DNA of 64,000 nt, taken from contig NZ_JACOFZ010000002.1 in assembly GCF_014284155.1 (NCBI RefSeq), forward strand, positions 282,711 through 346,710, in the 5' to 3' direction. The position numbers were made by a program, and so were the translations under genes. The notes beneath the pieces were generated by a model. It was given only the letters and a program-made list of their open reading frames with translations, searched no databases and was not told the DNA's origin. The stretch comes from Affinundibacterium nitidum (GTDB lineage Bacteria > Pseudomonadota > Gammaproteobacteria > Burkholderiales > Burkholderiaceae_D). Below, one piece after another: positions 17,945 to 28,198 of this stretch (positions within the stretch are counted from its first letter, which is position 1; each line of letters starts with the position of its first letter).

Positions 17945-19636
17945 ATGAAATCACTCTCCTTCAGACGCAGATTACTCACTGCCAGTATTGCGGCAAGCCT
18001 TTTTTCTGGATTTCTTTCAACACAAGCTTTCGCTGCCGAAATTAACAAAGAACTTCCGCCCTCCAAACCGAAGCTGGTCGTTGTCTTAGTTGTGGATGGC
18101 TTACCGCAAGAACAAATCCAACGCTACCGCGATCAATTTGGTGAAGGTGGTTTTAAGCGTCTGCTGACCCAGGGCGCTTGGTATAGCGATGCCCATCAAG
18201 CCCATGGCGTGACATTGACTGCGGTCGGCCACTCTGCGGTTCTCACTGGTGCTTACCCGTATCAGCATGGGATTATTTCGAACGGCTGGATTGACCCTGT
18301 CACCCTGGCGAACGTCTACTGCACCGAAGACAACAAACATACTTACCTCGGTGAGGATACTAAGCCAGGCGATGGCACCTCCCCTGCGAATCTCAAAGTG
18401 AACACCGTCGGCGACGAATTGCGCTATGCGACTGGCAATCAATCCAAAGTCATCACCATTTCAGGCAAAGATCGCGGTGCGATTTTGTTAGCAGGTAAGA
18501 CCGGTACCGCTTACATGATGATGAAAAAGACTGGCAATTTCGCTAGCAGCACATACTACATGCAAAGCTATCCAGCATGGCGTGAGCAATATGTCGCTGG
18601 CAAACCCCAAGACAAATATTATGGCCAACGTTGGAACTTGCTGCTCGATGAAAAAGCCTATGCTAACGATGCCAAGGATGAAGTCATCATTCCAGGCCCG
18701 AAGAGAGCCAACGACCGCTTACCTATGATTTACGCCAGCCAATCTGGCAACCCCGATGCAGAATATTATGAAAGTTTATTTACCGGTCCTTATGTCGATG
18801 AAATGACATTGGAGTTTGCCAAGGCCGCCGTCGATGGTGAAAAACTCGGCAACAATGCTGCCGGAGTTCCCGATGTTTTAGGTGTGAGTTTATCTAGCCA
18901 TGATTATGTTAACCATCGCTGGGGACCAGAGAGCCGCATGTCGCATGATCATCTACAAAGACTTGATCGTATGCTCGCGAAATTCTTTGCGCATCTCGAC
19001 AAGAAAGTGGGCATGGACAATACCTTGGTGTTGCTAACTGCGGATCACGGCTTCCCCAACACGCCTGAGTTTGCACGCGACAATCACCTTGATGCTGCGC
19101 GTATCGATGGTAAAGAAATGATGAATGCACTCAACCAACATCTGCAAAGCAAATTTGGTTTAGAAAAATTGGCGACCAAGCTATCATCACCGACGATCTT
19201 ACTCGACTACAAAAAGTTCGAGAGCAAAGGATTGAAACGTGAAGAACTAGAAAACGCCGTCGCTGAATTCTCGATTAAATATCCTGGAATCGCTGACGCT
19301 TTTACTCGTACTCAGCTCGAGAGCGGCAACATTCCAAAGAATCAAATAGGTAAGTTAATGCAGCGTGCTTGGAACCGCCAAGTCTCTGGTGACGTGATGT
19401 TAGTCATCAAACCGTATTGGTATTTCGGTACTGATGATCATGGCACCTCTCATGGCTCACCATATCGTTACGATACCAACGTTCCCTTGATGATTATGGG
19501 CAAGCAATGGATTAAACCAGGTGCTTACGGTCAAGAGGCGGCGGTCGTGGATATTGCACCTACATTGGCGCATATTTTGCGGGTACGACCTCCAGCTGGT
19601 TCAGAAGGTCGCATCTTGGTGGAAGCTCTGAAGTAA
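17945..19636 (+). CDS. PafA-like alkaline phosphatase, secreted
   Basis: A 563-residue alkaline phosphatase superfamily enzyme with a signal peptide (cleavage near AFAAE, residue 31). The nucleophile is Thr92 (VTLTAVGHS); metal ligands lie in VVDGL, TADHGF and DDHGTSHGS. Asn113 plus the Lys175-Asp-Arg177 triplet in SGKDRGAIL line up, at a constant offset of 13, with Asn100, Lys162 and Arg164 that define the phosphomonoesterase PafA of Elizabethkingia. It should release phosphate from organic monoesters in the periplasm. One perfect PHO half-site (CTGTCAT, 17819-17825) lies upstream without a correctly spaced partner. A shared terminator separates it from the converging RND genes. Confidence 0.9.
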   Translation: MKSLSFRRRLLTASIAASLFSGFLSTQAFAAEINKELPPSKPKLVVVLVVDGLPQEQIQRYRDQFGEGGFKRLLTQGAWYSDAHQAHGVTLTAVGHSAVLTGAYPYQHGIISNGWIDPVTLANVYCTEDNKHTYLGEDTKPGDGTSPANLKVNTVGDELRYATGNQSKVITISGKDRGAILLAGKTGTAYMMMKKTGNFASSTYYMQSYPAWREQYVAGKPQDKYYGQRWNLLLDEKAYANDAKDEVIIPGPKRANDRLPMIYASQSGNPDAEYYESLFTGPYVDEMTLEFAKAAVDGEKLGNNAAGVPDVLGVSLSSHDYVNHRWGPESRMSHDHLQRLDRMLAKFFAHLDKKVGMDNTLVLLTADHGFPNTPEFARDNHLDAARIDGKEMMNALNQHLQSKFGLEKLATKLSSPTILLDYKKFESKGLKREELENAVAEFSIKYPGIADAFTRTQLESGNIPKNQIGKLMQRAWNRQVSGDVMLVIKPYWYFGTDDHGTSHGSPYRYDTNVPLMIMGKQWIKPGAYGQEAAVVDIAPTLAHILRVRPPAGSEGRILVEALK

Positions 19637-19674
19637 GCTGTGGGTAAGCCAACAACTTTAAAATCGCTACAAAG

Positions 19675-19712
19675 AAAAAGCCGGAAGTGAGTCAAATCAC
19701 TTCCGGCTTTTT
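19675..19712. terminator. Bidirectional terminator
   Basis: A 16-bp stem, AAAAAGCCGGAAGTGA (19675-19690) with TCACTTCCGGCTTTTT (19697-19712), has a 6-base loop and an A-run on one side and a T-run on the other. It serves both the phosphatase gene and the converging RND permease gene. Confidence 0.93.
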
Positions 19713-19729
19713 CCGATCTTAATCGAACT

Positions 19730-22700
19730 TTAATATCCAAATAGCGCCGATATTGCAGCGAAAATAAAATATACTGTTGTAGAAACGATAGAAACTGCGA
19801 GTAAAACCAGCAACACTCTAACTATGCAATCGATCAATGTGAGAGTGAATCCAAAAAAGGGATTCCAGTTCTCGCTACGGCGACGGTATGTTTGAATCAT
19901 TTCGTCTTTGTATATTTCAATACTGTCATAAAAACTCGGTACCACAAGCAAAGTAAGTAACGTCGAAGTAATCGTTCCCCCAATAATCGCGATCGCCAAA
20001 GGCCGATAGAACTCACCACCTTCGCCGACTCCAATTGCGACTGGCAACATACCAGCGATCAACGCGAATGTGGTCATCAGGATTGGTCGCAGCCGCAAAC
20101 GCCCAGCTTGCATCAACGCTTCTTCGCGACTTACTTGATCACGTTCAAAACCCCGAGCACAATCGAGCAAGAGAATCGCATTCTTCGCGACCAAACCCAT
20201 CAACATGATGATTCCAATGAAGCTCATCAAATTGAGTGTTCCTCCAGTTATCTTGAGTGCCAACACGACGCCAATCAAACTCATCGGGAGTGAAATCATA
20301 ATTGGGATAGGTGCTGTGAAAGAGCCGAACTGCATAACTAGAATCAAATACATCAATAACACACCCATTACTAATGCAATCGTCATCTCAGTAAAAAGTT
20401 CACTTTGATTTTTGGCAGATCCTGCAAGTTCAATCCCATATCCCGCGGGAAAGTTAATAGCTTTAGCAATTTTTAATGCATCAGTAGTGACTTCACCAGG
20501 CGAACGACCCTGTACGTTTGCGGAAACCGCAATCATACGTTTACCGTCAGCATGTTCAATACGTGAAGGCCCTTTGCCCATCGTGATGGAAGCGATCTGC
20601 TCGAGCGGAACCATTTTATCGGTGCCTGAAACAGCAATTGGCAAAGTTTCGATATTGTCGGCACTGACACGATCAGCAGGATCAAGGCGAACCGATACGT
20701 CGCGTGTTTCACCTGTTGGGTCAACCCAGTCGCCCACTTCGACGCCCGCAAAGGCAACACGCAAGGCTTGCGCTGCATCGCTGGCAGAAATCCCTAACGA
20801 GTTCGCTAAGCCACGATTCAACTCAATTTGTAATTCATCTTTAGGATCTTGCTCAGACAAACCAACATCGACTGCACCTGGTACTTTGCGCAATTTCTCC
20901 ATAAAGTCGCTGGTGATTTCCATCAGCTTGCGAGAGTCTTCGCCGGAGAATCGAATTTGCACTGGCTTACCGCCGCCATTATTTAAATCATCTTGCACCA
21001 CGTATTCAGCACCGACTAAGGTGCCGACCAAAGCACGCAAGCTCACAGCGACCTCTGCCGCTGAACGCTTACGTTCGGTACTCTTGCCGATGTCCACGTA
21101 CACACGACCACCTGTAATATTCACACTACTATTGGTCGCTACGGTTTCTGGCAAGGTACGCGCTAACTCGGCAGCTTTCTCCACTTTTAAGCGTGAGTAT
21201 TCTAGGCTAGAACTTGATGGTGTACGGATATTGATCATCAAGTTACCACTGTCCGATGCGGGCAAGAAGCTCGTACCACCAAATTTTGCTTGAATTGCGA
21301 TCGCTATCGAGAAACTAACGACTGCAATCACTGCCATCCAACGACGGTGATGTAGCGCCCATGCGATCACATTGCCGTAGCTCTCAGCTTTACTATCAAA
21401 CCATTTATTGAACTTCTCTAACTTCAAACTAATACCAGTCTTAGGCTGGAGGTGATGTCCCACAGGATCACCCCAGAACGCTGACAACATAGGATCGAGA
21501 GTGAAAGAGATGAACAAACTCACCATCACCGAACTCGTCACCGTTAAAGCAAAGGGACGGAACCATTCACCCGACACGCCAGGCATAAAAGCGACTGGGA
21601 TAAATACGGCCATGATAGAGAAGGTTGTCGCGGCAACTGCTAAGCCAATCTCTGCAGTACCGTTCAACGCTGCGGTGCGACGATCTGAACCGTTTTCCAT
21701 GTGACGCACAATATTTTCACGGACCACAATCGCATCATCAATCAAAACACCGATCGCCAATGACAAACCAAGCAAGGTCATGAAGTTGAGTGTAAAGCCA
21801 CATAGCCACACTGCAATAAATGCCGCGATGACTGAGGTCGGCAAACTCAAGGCGGTAATCAAAGTCGAGCGCCATGAATTCAAGAACACATAGACCACAA
21901 AAATCGTCAACACCGCACCGAAGATCAAAGACTCAATCACGTTGTTCAAATTCTTTTGCGCATTTTTACCACCATCTTGGGTAATCTCAAGCTTTGTACC
22001 CTCAGGCAGAATTTTATTGATTTCATCGACTTGCTTACGGACGCGATTGGCCACCGTCACGGTACTCGCGTCACGAGACTTCATGACCATCAACCCAACG
22101 TTAGGATTACCGTTGCGTACACTGAAACCATTGATTTCAGCAAACCCATCTTTAATCGTCGCCACTTGCGCCAAACGAATCACTTCGGTGCCTCGACGCT
22201 TGACTACGATTTGTTCAAACTCGGCTGGCGATTCTAAGCGACCGACCAAACGAATACTCTTCTCGTCCATGGTGCCGCGCACTTTACCGACAGGTGCAGT
22301 CGCATTTTGTGTGCGCAGTGCATTGACAACTTCAGACACCGAAACATTGAACTCACGTAATTTTTGCGCTTTTAATAGCACACTCAATTCGCGTTTAAGA
22401 GAACCATTTACAGATACAGTCGCTACACCATCGATGCCGCGGAAGCGATCTGACAAATCATCTTCTGCTAAACGAGAAATTTCAGCATGTGTTTTTGTCT
22501 TCGAAGACAAGGCCATCTGCATGATAGGTTGATCATTCGGATCGCGGCGTTCGATAATCGGTTCCCGCATCTCAGTCGGCAACTTGTAACGCACTGAGGC
22601 AATCGCATTACGCACGTCGTCCGATGCTTCGATCATATTGCGATCAAAGTTAAAACGAAGCTGGAAGTAGGCGCTGCCTTCACTTGCCGTTGCGTTCAAT

Positions 22701-22936
22701 TGCGTCACGCCAGAAATACTCTGTAGTGATTTTTCGATGCGATTCACGATCTCGCGTTCTACCGTTTCAGGTGAGGCACCTGGATAAGGCACAGAAACAC
22801 CGAGCACAGGTTCTTGCACATTCGGGATTTCATTGACGCGCAATTTTGAGAGCGCCAACAAACCCACGCACATCAGTGCGATGATAATAACAATCGTCGC
22901 TACTGGTCTTTTAATACTAAAGTCAGATAGAAACAT
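19730..22936 (-). CDS. RND efflux transporter permease (HAE1 family)
   Basis: A 1068-residue inner-membrane pump with twelve membrane helices and two large periplasmic loops. The proton-relay aspartates are in [13 protein letters not shown] on the fourth helix. The N-terminus [14 protein letters not shown] is typical of the MdtB/MdtC/MexF-like group that exports drugs or solvents together with an adaptor and an outer-membrane channel. It starts one base after the adaptor stop codon. No outer-membrane factor is encoded here, so a shared TolC-type channel must be used. The last 40 residues form an extra hydrophobic helix and are a lineage variation. Confidence 0.93.
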   Translation of the reverse strand: MFLSDFSIKRPVATIVIIIALMCVGLLALSKLRVNEIPNVQEPVLGVSVPYPGASPETVEREIVNRIEKSLQSISGVTQLNATASEGSAYFQLRFNFDRNMIEASDDVRNAIASVRYKLPTEMREPIIERRDPNDQPIMQMALSSKTKTHAEISRLAEDDLSDRFRGIDGVATVSVNGSLKRELSVLLKAQKLREFNVSVSEVVNALRTQNATAPVGKVRGTMDEKSIRLVGRLESPAEFEQIVVKRRGTEVIRLAQVATIKDGFAEINGFSVRNGNPNVGLMVMKSRDASTVTVANRVRKQVDEINKILPEGTKLEITQDGGKNAQKNLNNVIESLIFGAVLTIFVVYVFLNSWRSTLITALSLPTSVIAAFIAVWLCGFTLNFMTLLGLSLAIGVLIDDAIVVRENIVRHMENGSDRRTAALNGTAEIGLAVAATTFSIMAVFIPVAFMPGVSGEWFRPFALTVTSSVMVSLFISFTLDPMLSAFWGDPVGHHLQPKTGISLKLEKFNKWFDSKAESYGNVIAWALHHRRWMAVIAVVSFSIAIAIQAKFGGTSFLPASDSGNLMINIRTPSSSSLEYSRLKVEKAAELARTLPETVATNSSVNITGGRVYVDIGKSTERKRSAAEVAVSLRALVGTLVGAEYVVQDDLNNGGGKPVQIRFSGEDSRKLMEITSDFMEKLRKVPGAVDVGLSEQDPKDELQIELNRGLANSLGISASDAAQALRVAFAGVEVGDWVDPTGETRDVSVRLDPADRVSADNIETLPIAVSGTDKMVPLEQIASITMGKGPSRIEHADGKRMIAVSANVQGRSPGEVTTDALKIAKAINFPAGYGIELAGSAKNQSELFTEMTIALVMGVLLMYLILVMQFGSFTAPIPIMISLPMSLIGVVLALKITGGTLNLMSFIGIIMLMGLVAKNAILLLDCARGFERDQVSREEALMQAGRLRLRPILMTTFALIAGMLPVAIGVGEGGEFYRPLAIAIIGGTITSTLLTLLVVPSFYDSIEIYKDEMIQTYRRRSENWNPFFGFTLTLIDCIVRVLLVLLAVSIVSTTVYFIFAAISALFGY

Positions 22937-22937
22937 T

Positions 22938-24110
22938 TTATTTTCCTGTCACAGCAGTAGAAGCTGGTGCAGCCGCGGGTACTACGGGAGCGGCGGTTGG
23001 CGCAGCGGCACCTGCAGATGCTGTCAACACCACTTTAGAGCCTTCTTTAAATGTCGACATTGGTTGGCGTAATACTTTGTCGCCTATTTTCAAACCAGAT
23101 GCCACAGCATAATCGCCACGACGTACGTCACGTTCCCCCACAATAATCGCGGCGCGTTTCAACAAACCATCTTGAATGGCCCAGACAAAAGTCTTGTCGC
23201 CATCACGAATCAAGGCCGAGCTCAATACTGTTAAGGCTTGAGTACTTCCAGCTTCGATACGCCCTTCTGCATACAAGCCTGATACGCGAGGTTGATTGCT
23301 GCCGACGAAGTCGACCAAGACTTCAACCTGACGTGTAGTGGCGTTTGCCGCTGGGTCAACACGACGTACCTTACCAATGAACTGTTGATCGTAGCCATTG
23401 ATACGGAAGCTCACAGACTGGCCTGCTTTCAACACGCTCACTGATTCAGCGGACACTAGACCTTGGAAACGTAGGCTGCTTGGGTCGATCACTTTCATGA
23501 TCTCTTTACCGATTTGAGCGGTGTCGCCATTCGACACTTTGCGTTCGCTCACGATGCCATCAAACGGCGCGCGAATTTCTGTACGTTGCAATTGCTGACG
23601 CGCAGCGACATTACGTGCTTTGGCAGCCACTAACTCACTTTGCGCATTATTTCGACGAATCTCTGCATCTTCCAAAGCCTGCATTGACGTCATTCCGGAA
23701 GCTCGCAAAGTCTTCAAGCGTTCCAACTGACGTTCAGCTTGGTCTAAGGTTTGCTGGGCTGCACGAGCCGCTTGTTCGCTAGAACCGAGCTGATCACGGA
23801 AACTGGTGTCATCAAGGCGTGCCAACAAATCACCTTTACGCACGGCTTCGCCATTCTCTTTCAACACTTGCATCACGATCGCTGATACCTCTGCGCGCAA
23901 ATCGGCTTTACGTTCAGGTTGTATCGAACCGGTAATCACAGGACCAGAGGCTAAGGCATTATTTTCAACGACGAAATAATCTTCCTGCGTCACTTGCAGG
24001 GTAGCCTGCGCTGATGCGCTAGCACTTGCAGTCTTGGACTCTTTTCCGCCCTTCTGGCATGCCGTCAAACTGAGACTCAATGCGAGAATGAGTAGACTGG
24101 GTCGCAACAT
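22938..24110 (-). CDS. RND efflux periplasmic adaptor (MFP), lipoprotein
   Basis: A 390-residue membrane fusion protein linking an RND pump to its outer channel. The lipobox LTAC (MLRPSLLILALSLSLTAC) makes it a lipoprotein. A biotinyl-lipoyl half-motif, a coiled-coil hairpin rich in Ala/Gln/Glu (about residues 115-175) and a beta-barrel domain follow. The start at 24110 is supported by GGAGG seven bases upstream; a longer frame to 24179 would place 23 unrelated residues before the signal peptide. The C-terminal tail is Ala/Pro-rich. Confidence 0.92.
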   Translation of the reverse strand: MLRPSLLILALSLSLTACQKGGKESKTASASASAQATLQVTQEDYFVVENNALASGPVITGSIQPERKADLRAEVSAIVMQVLKENGEAVRKGDLLARLDDTSFRDQLGSSEQAARAAQQTLDQAERQLERLKTLRASGMTSMQALEDAEIRRNNAQSELVAAKARNVAARQQLQRTEIRAPFDGIVSERKVSNGDTAQIGKEIMKVIDPSSLRFQGLVSAESVSVLKAGQSVSFRINGYDQQFIGKVRRVDPAANATTRQVEVLVDFVGSNQPRVSGLYAEGRIEAGSTQALTVLSSALIRDGDKTFVWAIQDGLLKRAAIIVGERDVRRGDYAVASGLKIGDKVLRQPMSTFKEGSKVVLTASAGAAAPTAAPVVPAAAPASTAVTGK

Positions 24111-24282
24111 AATAAAACCTCCATGAGTAGAATCTTCCTTTGAACCCGTTACCATACGTAAAGTTCCTGTGTTTGTCACGAGAAGGTGACGAATCTCCAG
24201 AGCAAGGCAACGAAGTTACGGAAAAAGGGTTCGAATTGAGTCCAATTTCAGAGGAAAAACACGTCGTTTCCCGCTCATTTTT

Positions 24283-24357
24283 AGTATATTTTTAACATGT
24301 AATTTGACTAAAAATACCGTTCTGAAAGTTGAATTTACCCCCACTTCGCCTTATACT
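24283..24357. promoter_or_regulatory. Divergent promoter region (dehydrogenase / RND operon)
   Basis: On the plus strand TTGAAT (24329-24334), a 17-base spacer and TATACT (24352-24357) form a good sigma70 promoter for the amino-acid dehydrogenase, leaving a leader of about 160 bases. On the minus strand TATACT (24288-24283) is a likely -10 box for the RND operon with a poor -35. The rest of the 415-base gap between the two genes shows nothing else. Confidence 0.5.
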
Positions 24358-24525
24358 GCGACGCGCGTGACACAATCACCGATTTTTTGTTCGCTACCCG
24401 CGCAACAAAAGCCAGTAACACAAAGCATCAAAAAACCGAATTCCCCTTTCATCCATTTATTTTTGCGGTATGGGCGCAAGTGACACATAAGTCATCTTGA
24501 ACTAGATCCGCGCGGAGCCATAAGC

Positions 24526-25557
24526 ATGACCGCCTTTGTATTTAACGAAGTCAATTTTGACAACCACGAACAAGTCGTTTTCGCCTCTGAAGCCAAATCT
24601 GGCTTAAAAGCAATCATCGCCGTCCACAATACCAACCTAGGTCCTGCTATGGGTGGTTGCCGTATGTGGAATTACGCTACCGAAGCGGAAGCAGTACGCG
24701 ACGTATTGCGTCTCTCACGAGGTATGACCTATAAGAATGCTGTTGCTGGCTTGCCTATCGGCGGCGGTAAGAGCGTCATCATCGGCAATCCAAAAACAGA
24801 TAAAACACCTGCTTTGTTTGAAGCACTTGGTGAAGCGTTGGGACGCCTCGGTGGTCGTTACATCACAGCGGAAGACGTCGGTACTAGCCCTGCAGACATG
24901 GCGAACGTAGCCGGCAAAACCAAATATGTTGCAGGTTTAGGCGATCGTGGTGATCCATCCCCATTTACAGCATTAGGTTGCTTCGTCGGTGCACAGGCTG
25001 CGGTTAAACATCATTTCAAACGCGATAGCTTCGACGGCTTGACCGTGGCGTTACAAGGCTTAGGCCACGTCGGTTACGACTACGCACGCCGCTTGCACGA
25101 AGCTGGTGCTAAATTGGTGGTGGCTGATATCGACCAAAATTCCTTGAAACGCGCGCAAGAAGAATTCGGCGCGACTGTAGTTGACGTTAATGCCATCTAC
25201 GACGTTGAAGCTGATATCTATGCACCATGCGCACTCGGTGCGACCTTGAACCCAGACACCATGAATCGCTTAAAAGTGAAGATCGTGGCAGGCGGTGCTA
25301 ACAACCAGCTGGCAACACCTGAAATCGGTGAAGTATGCCGTCAAAAAGGTATCTTGTACGCGCCAGACTTCGTTATCAATGCCGGTGGCATCATCAAGGT
25401 TTGCTACGAGTATATGAATACACCGGAAGATGGCATGGATGCTCATGTACGTCGTATCGGTGAAACTTTGGCAGAAGTATTTGCTCGTGCTGATGCGGAA
25501 GGCGTACCAACTAGCGTCATCGCTGATCGCTTGGCGGAAGAACGCTTTAAGAAATAA
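24526..25557 (+). CDS. Leucine/valine/phenylalanine-type amino-acid dehydrogenase
   Basis: A 343-residue NAD-dependent dehydrogenase that deaminates branched-chain or aromatic amino acids to 2-oxo acids. Catalytic Lys70 and Lys82 (MTYKNAVAGLPIGGGKS) and Asp117 (YITAEDVGT) match leucine dehydrogenase spacing. The Rossmann motif GLGHVG and the acidic end of strand two (VADID) indicate NAD rather than NADP. Which amino acid is preferred cannot be read with confidence. It stands alone, with its own promoter and terminator. Confidence 0.9.
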   Translation: MTAFVFNEVNFDNHEQVVFASEAKSGLKAIIAVHNTNLGPAMGGCRMWNYATEAEAVRDVLRLSRGMTYKNAVAGLPIGGGKSVIIGNPKTDKTPALFEALGEALGRLGGRYITAEDVGTSPADMANVAGKTKYVAGLGDRGDPSPFTALGCFVGAQAAVKHHFKRDSFDGLTVALQGLGHVGYDYARRLHEAGAKLVVADIDQNSLKRAQEEFGATVVDVNAIYDVEADIYAPCALGATLNPDTMNRLKVKIVAGGANNQLATPEIGEVCRQKGILYAPDFVINAGGIIKVCYEYMNTPEDGMDAHVRRIGETLAEVFARADAEGVPTSVIADRLAEERFKK

Positions 25558-25604
25558 TCGTTCGAGAACGTTACGCTTTCAATCGTAAGCCTTACTCTCA
25601 AAAT

Positions 25605-25643
25605 AAAAATCCCGAATCATCGTAAATGATTCGGGATTTTTTT
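25605..25643 (+). terminator. Terminator of the dehydrogenase gene
   Basis: A 16-bp perfect stem, AAAAATCCCGAATCAT (25605-25620) with ATGATTCGGGATTTTT (25626-25641), has a 5-base loop and a T-run. It can also act for the converging small binding-protein gene. Confidence 0.93.
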
Positions 25644-25691
25644 ATTCAACTAAGCTGCGGCGATCAACCGTCACAACTTAGCACCGAGCTC

Positions 25692-26111
25692 TTATGGCGT
25701 GAATACGACTTTCACACTCGAGTTGACAGCACTCTTTTCAATCACACCGATGCAGTTAGGATTGGCCGCGATCATCTTGAGCGTTTCAGCGGAATCAGCC
25801 ACATCGCGCGGCGCACTACCCTTACCACTGAAAACTAAACGAGACCATATCGCTTTTGCTTGCGCTTCATTCTTCCCGAGAACTTTATCAAAAAATTCTG
25901 CACGAACGCCACCGGAAGTCGGCAACAAAGGAGAAGCCTGTCCGCCACCGGGTAGCTCTTTAGTATTGCCTAAATAAATATCCGCGACCTGATCCTTCGT
26001 CATGCTAGAAACGGAACTCTTGGATGAAACAACGATGACGTTTTCTGCCTGTGCCACACTAGTCAATGTAAATAAGGCCGTCACTAACAAGGCTTTCATA
26101 GTTATCTTCAT
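25692..26111 (-). CDS. Single-lobe PstS-like periplasmic protein, copy A
   Basis: A 139-residue secreted protein: signal peptide to about residue 22 (SVAQAEN), then one domain resembling half of a phosphate-type (PBP_like_2) binding protein. Conserved parts are ENVIVVSSKSS, DQVADIYLGNTKELPGG, FFDKVLGKNEAQAKAIW and GVIEKSAV. Full PstS proteins are about twice as long with two lobes, so this cannot close around a ligand in the usual way. No ABC permease gene is near. It lies 12 bases after a porin gene, and the pair is duplicated in the next 2 kb. GAGG precedes the ATG. By hand alignment, about 97 of 117 mature residues match copy B. Confidence 0.85.
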   Translation of the reverse strand: MKITMKALLVTALFTLTSVAQAENVIVVSSKSSVSSMTKDQVADIYLGNTKELPGGGQASPLLPTSGGVRAEFFDKVLGKNEAQAKAIWSRLVFSGKGSAPRDVADSAETLKMIAANPNCIGVIEKSAVNSSVKVVFTP

Positions 26112-26123
26112 GGTAGACCTCGC

Positions 26124-27395
26124 TTAGAATACAAAATCAAGATTGACAGTAAACATCGACACTTTGCCATCAAATCCACTTGGCTTGCCTAGCATCGACG
26201 TTTCATAGCTATAAAAGCCATTCGAAGCACCGACACTCGGATACTTCATTTTCGCCATCTCTAATTGCGTTTTAAGAGCAAGATTTTTCGCGAAGTCCCA
26301 ACGCACACCGATAGAGTTCACCGTACGGCTGGAGTCGCCTGTACCAAGATAAGACTGATTCAAATAATTAAGTTGAGCTCGAAGTGCTGGTGGCGCAAAA
26401 GCACCAGGACTGAAAGTTGGTTTATCTCCAGTCATATCAAACTTACCTGTGCCAATAAAAGGAGTGAAATCACCGATACGTCGCGCGAATAAGGCGTTCC
26501 ATCCAGTCACACCAACAATGACCACAGAATTTGTTTCGCGCTTCGACCATTCTGCTTGTCCTATCCATTCACCATCATCATAAGTTGCACCAATCGTGGA
26601 GATCGTTGCGGTAATACCTTTTGTTGGCGCAACCGCATTCAGAACAGAAATGCAGTTTGTGCACGCGACAGATGGAATCGCTTTCAATGCTGCAATATTG
26701 CCCTCGACTGTCGGAGCATTAATCGAAGCGTTATACCAAGAATATCCGCCACGCACGCTCCAAGAATCTTGTCCCCATTTGAGAGACAAACCTTTAACGC
26801 GATTTAAATCAACATCCCCCCCAGCAACACTGACCTTAGTCTTGCCAAAGAATCCTTCGAGCTGTAGGTTTCCAGAACCAATTTTTTTATCCCAACGAGC
26901 CGTAGCGCCATCTTGGAAAGTAATCGGATTGACCTGATACATTTCAGATTGCGGACGCGCGGTTGTCTGGGCGTAGCTCAAATTGCGATAATCTGACATG
27001 ATGAAAATTGGAGCAACCGTGCGTCCCAATTTAAAATCGATTTCCGAAGTAATTGGATAAGAAACATAAGCCCACTCGACGGTTGGCTTATTGCTTCCGT
27101 TGACATCTTTTTTCGAAATGAGTTGCACCACACCTTTAAAGTTACCTTGCGGGTTCACCGTCATCTGAATCGAAGCCTGGCTATCGCCATCGAACTTCCA
27201 GTCCTTGAATGACAAAGTACGCTGACGCTGTTCAGTTCGAACCCCAGCAATACTACTATTTCCTTTATATGCACCGACAGTACCAAAACCATCGACTTTA
27301 AACCAATCACTAAATTCATCGGCGTGTGCAACTGAGCTCAATGCAAGTGCCGAAATGCCAGCCAAAACAAGTGGGTAAATTTGACGCGCTTTCAT
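26124..27395 (-). CDS. Outer-membrane porin-like protein, copy A
   Basis: A 423-residue outer-membrane beta-barrel. The signal peptide ends near SSVAHADE; the mature protein is rich in alternating amphipathic strands, has a conserved FKLGRTVAPIFIMSDYRN stretch and ends in Phe (NLDFVF), the outer-membrane assembly signal. A Cys pair (CTNC, near residue 256) could bridge a loop. It resembles the gammaproteobacterial and betaproteobacterial porins found next to small PstS-like proteins; substrate is unknown. ATG 27395 (MKARQIYP) has AAAGGA ahead, whereas the 19 residues upstream in frame are not porin-like. Confidence 0.85.
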   Translation of the reverse strand: MKARQIYPLVLAGISALALSSVAHADEFSDWFKVDGFGTVGAYKGNSSIAGVRTEQRQRTLSFKDWKFDGDSQASIQMTVNPQGNFKGVVQLISKKDVNGSNKPTVEWAYVSYPITSEIDFKLGRTVAPIFIMSDYRNLSYAQTTARPQSEMYQVNPITFQDGATARWDKKIGSGNLQLEGFFGKTKVSVAGGDVDLNRVKGLSLKWGQDSWSVRGGYSWYNASINAPTVEGNIAALKAIPSVACTNCISVLNAVAPTKGITATISTIGATYDDGEWIGQAEWSKRETNSVVIVGVTGWNALFARRIGDFTPFIGTGKFDMTGDKPTFSPGAFAPPALRAQLNYLNQSYLGTGDSSRTVNSIGVRWDFAKNLALKTQLEMAKMKYPSVGASNGFYSYETSMLGKPSGFDGKVSMFTVNLDFVF

Positions 27396-27513
27396 ATCGC
27401 TTTCCTTTATTTTTTCAGACAAAACATGAAACACATGGTAGAGGTGAGACAAAATAAGACTGCTTATATACTTTGAACAAACGCTCTTTATTTGTGAGTT
27501 ATTTCAAAGTTAT

Positions 27514-27613
27514 ATGATCCCTGAATAAGGAATAATTCATACTAGCAACATTTTGCGACAGGTCAAACTTCTTTCCATAAAAAAACTATTTTGCTCTTTT
27601 TTTACAACATTGT
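27514..27613 (-). repeat. Duplicated porin control region, copy A
   Basis: About 100 bases upstream of porin A are repeated 2.06 kb away upstream of porin B (29578-29674). Conserved blocks are an A/T tract, the promoter hexamers, GAATTATTCC and a short dyad. Between them the spacer has diverged, which points to selection on the conserved elements. Confidence 0.85.
27539..27566 (-). promoter_or_regulatory. Promoter of porin A
   Basis: On the minus strand TTGACC (27566-27561), a 16-base spacer and TAGTAT (27544-27539) form a sigma70-like promoter; an A/T tract just upstream could act as an UP element. Both hexamers are kept in the duplicated copy at 29602-29629. Confidence 0.55.
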
Positions 27614-27715
27614 TTTGGCTTTTCGATAACAACATTTGCATAAAAATCACTAAAATGTCCTTATTTTGCAAGTACTTACGGCAATATTCGGTGTTCTTAA
27701 GATAGATACCAGTGC

Positions 27716-27747
27716 AAAAAAAATCCCAAGCCTAAACTTGGGATTTT
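27716..27747 (-). terminator. Terminator of the binding-protein B gene
   Basis: On the minus strand AAATCCCAAG pairs with CTTGGGATTT across a 6-base loop and runs into eight T residues, 20 bases after the stop codon of the upstream copy B gene. Confidence 0.9.
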
Positions 27748-27766
27748 GTGATCAACAGAGGCAGTA

Positions 27767-28186
27767 CTACGGTGCAAACACCACTTTAACACTCGCATTT
27801 ACAGCGCTTTTCTCAATCACGCCAATACAACTTGGGTTCGCCGCGATGAGTTTTACTGCTTCAGCCGAATCGGCCACATCACGCGGTGCACTACCCTTGC
27901 CACTGAATACCAAGCGTGACCAAATCGCTTTTGCCTGCGCTTCGTTCTTGCCTAAAACCTTATCGAAAAACTCGGTTCGTGTTGCCCCCGAACTTGGTAA
28001 CAATGGCAGGGCAATACCACCACCAGGAAATTCTTTGGTATTTCCTAAATACAAATCTGCTACCTGTTCTTTACTCAAGGAACCAACCGCGCTCTTTGCT
28101 GACACAACAATCACGTTCTCTGCAGATGCAAAAGCCGAACAAGCCAGCAAACACGTTGTTAACACCAATTTGGAAAATGTTTTCAT
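27767..28186 (-). CDS. Single-lobe PstS-like periplasmic protein, copy B
   Basis: A 139-residue paralogue of the protein at 25692, with its own signal peptide (ending AFASAEN) and the same single domain; the segment from FFDKVLGKNEAQAKAIWSRL onward is nearly unchanged. Differences cluster in the first half (for example PLLPSSGATRTE for PLLPTSGGVRAE), the part likely to form the ligand edge. It lies 12 bases after porin B and has a terminator of its own. Confidence 0.85.
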   Translation of the reverse strand: MKTFSKLVLTTCLLACSAFASAENVIVVSAKSAVGSLSKEQVADLYLGNTKEFPGGGIALPLLPSSGATRTEFFDKVLGKNEAQAKAIWSRLVFSGKGSAPRDVADSAEAVKLIAANPSCIGVIEKSAVNASVKVVFAP

Positions 28187-28198
28187 GTTAGACCTCGC

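Noticed and set aside
20412-21293. 293-codon frame antisense to the RND permease gene
   Set aside because: It is wholly inside a well-supported gene on the other strand, has a Ser/Pro/Thr/Arg-rich composition typical of shadow frames and no start signal.
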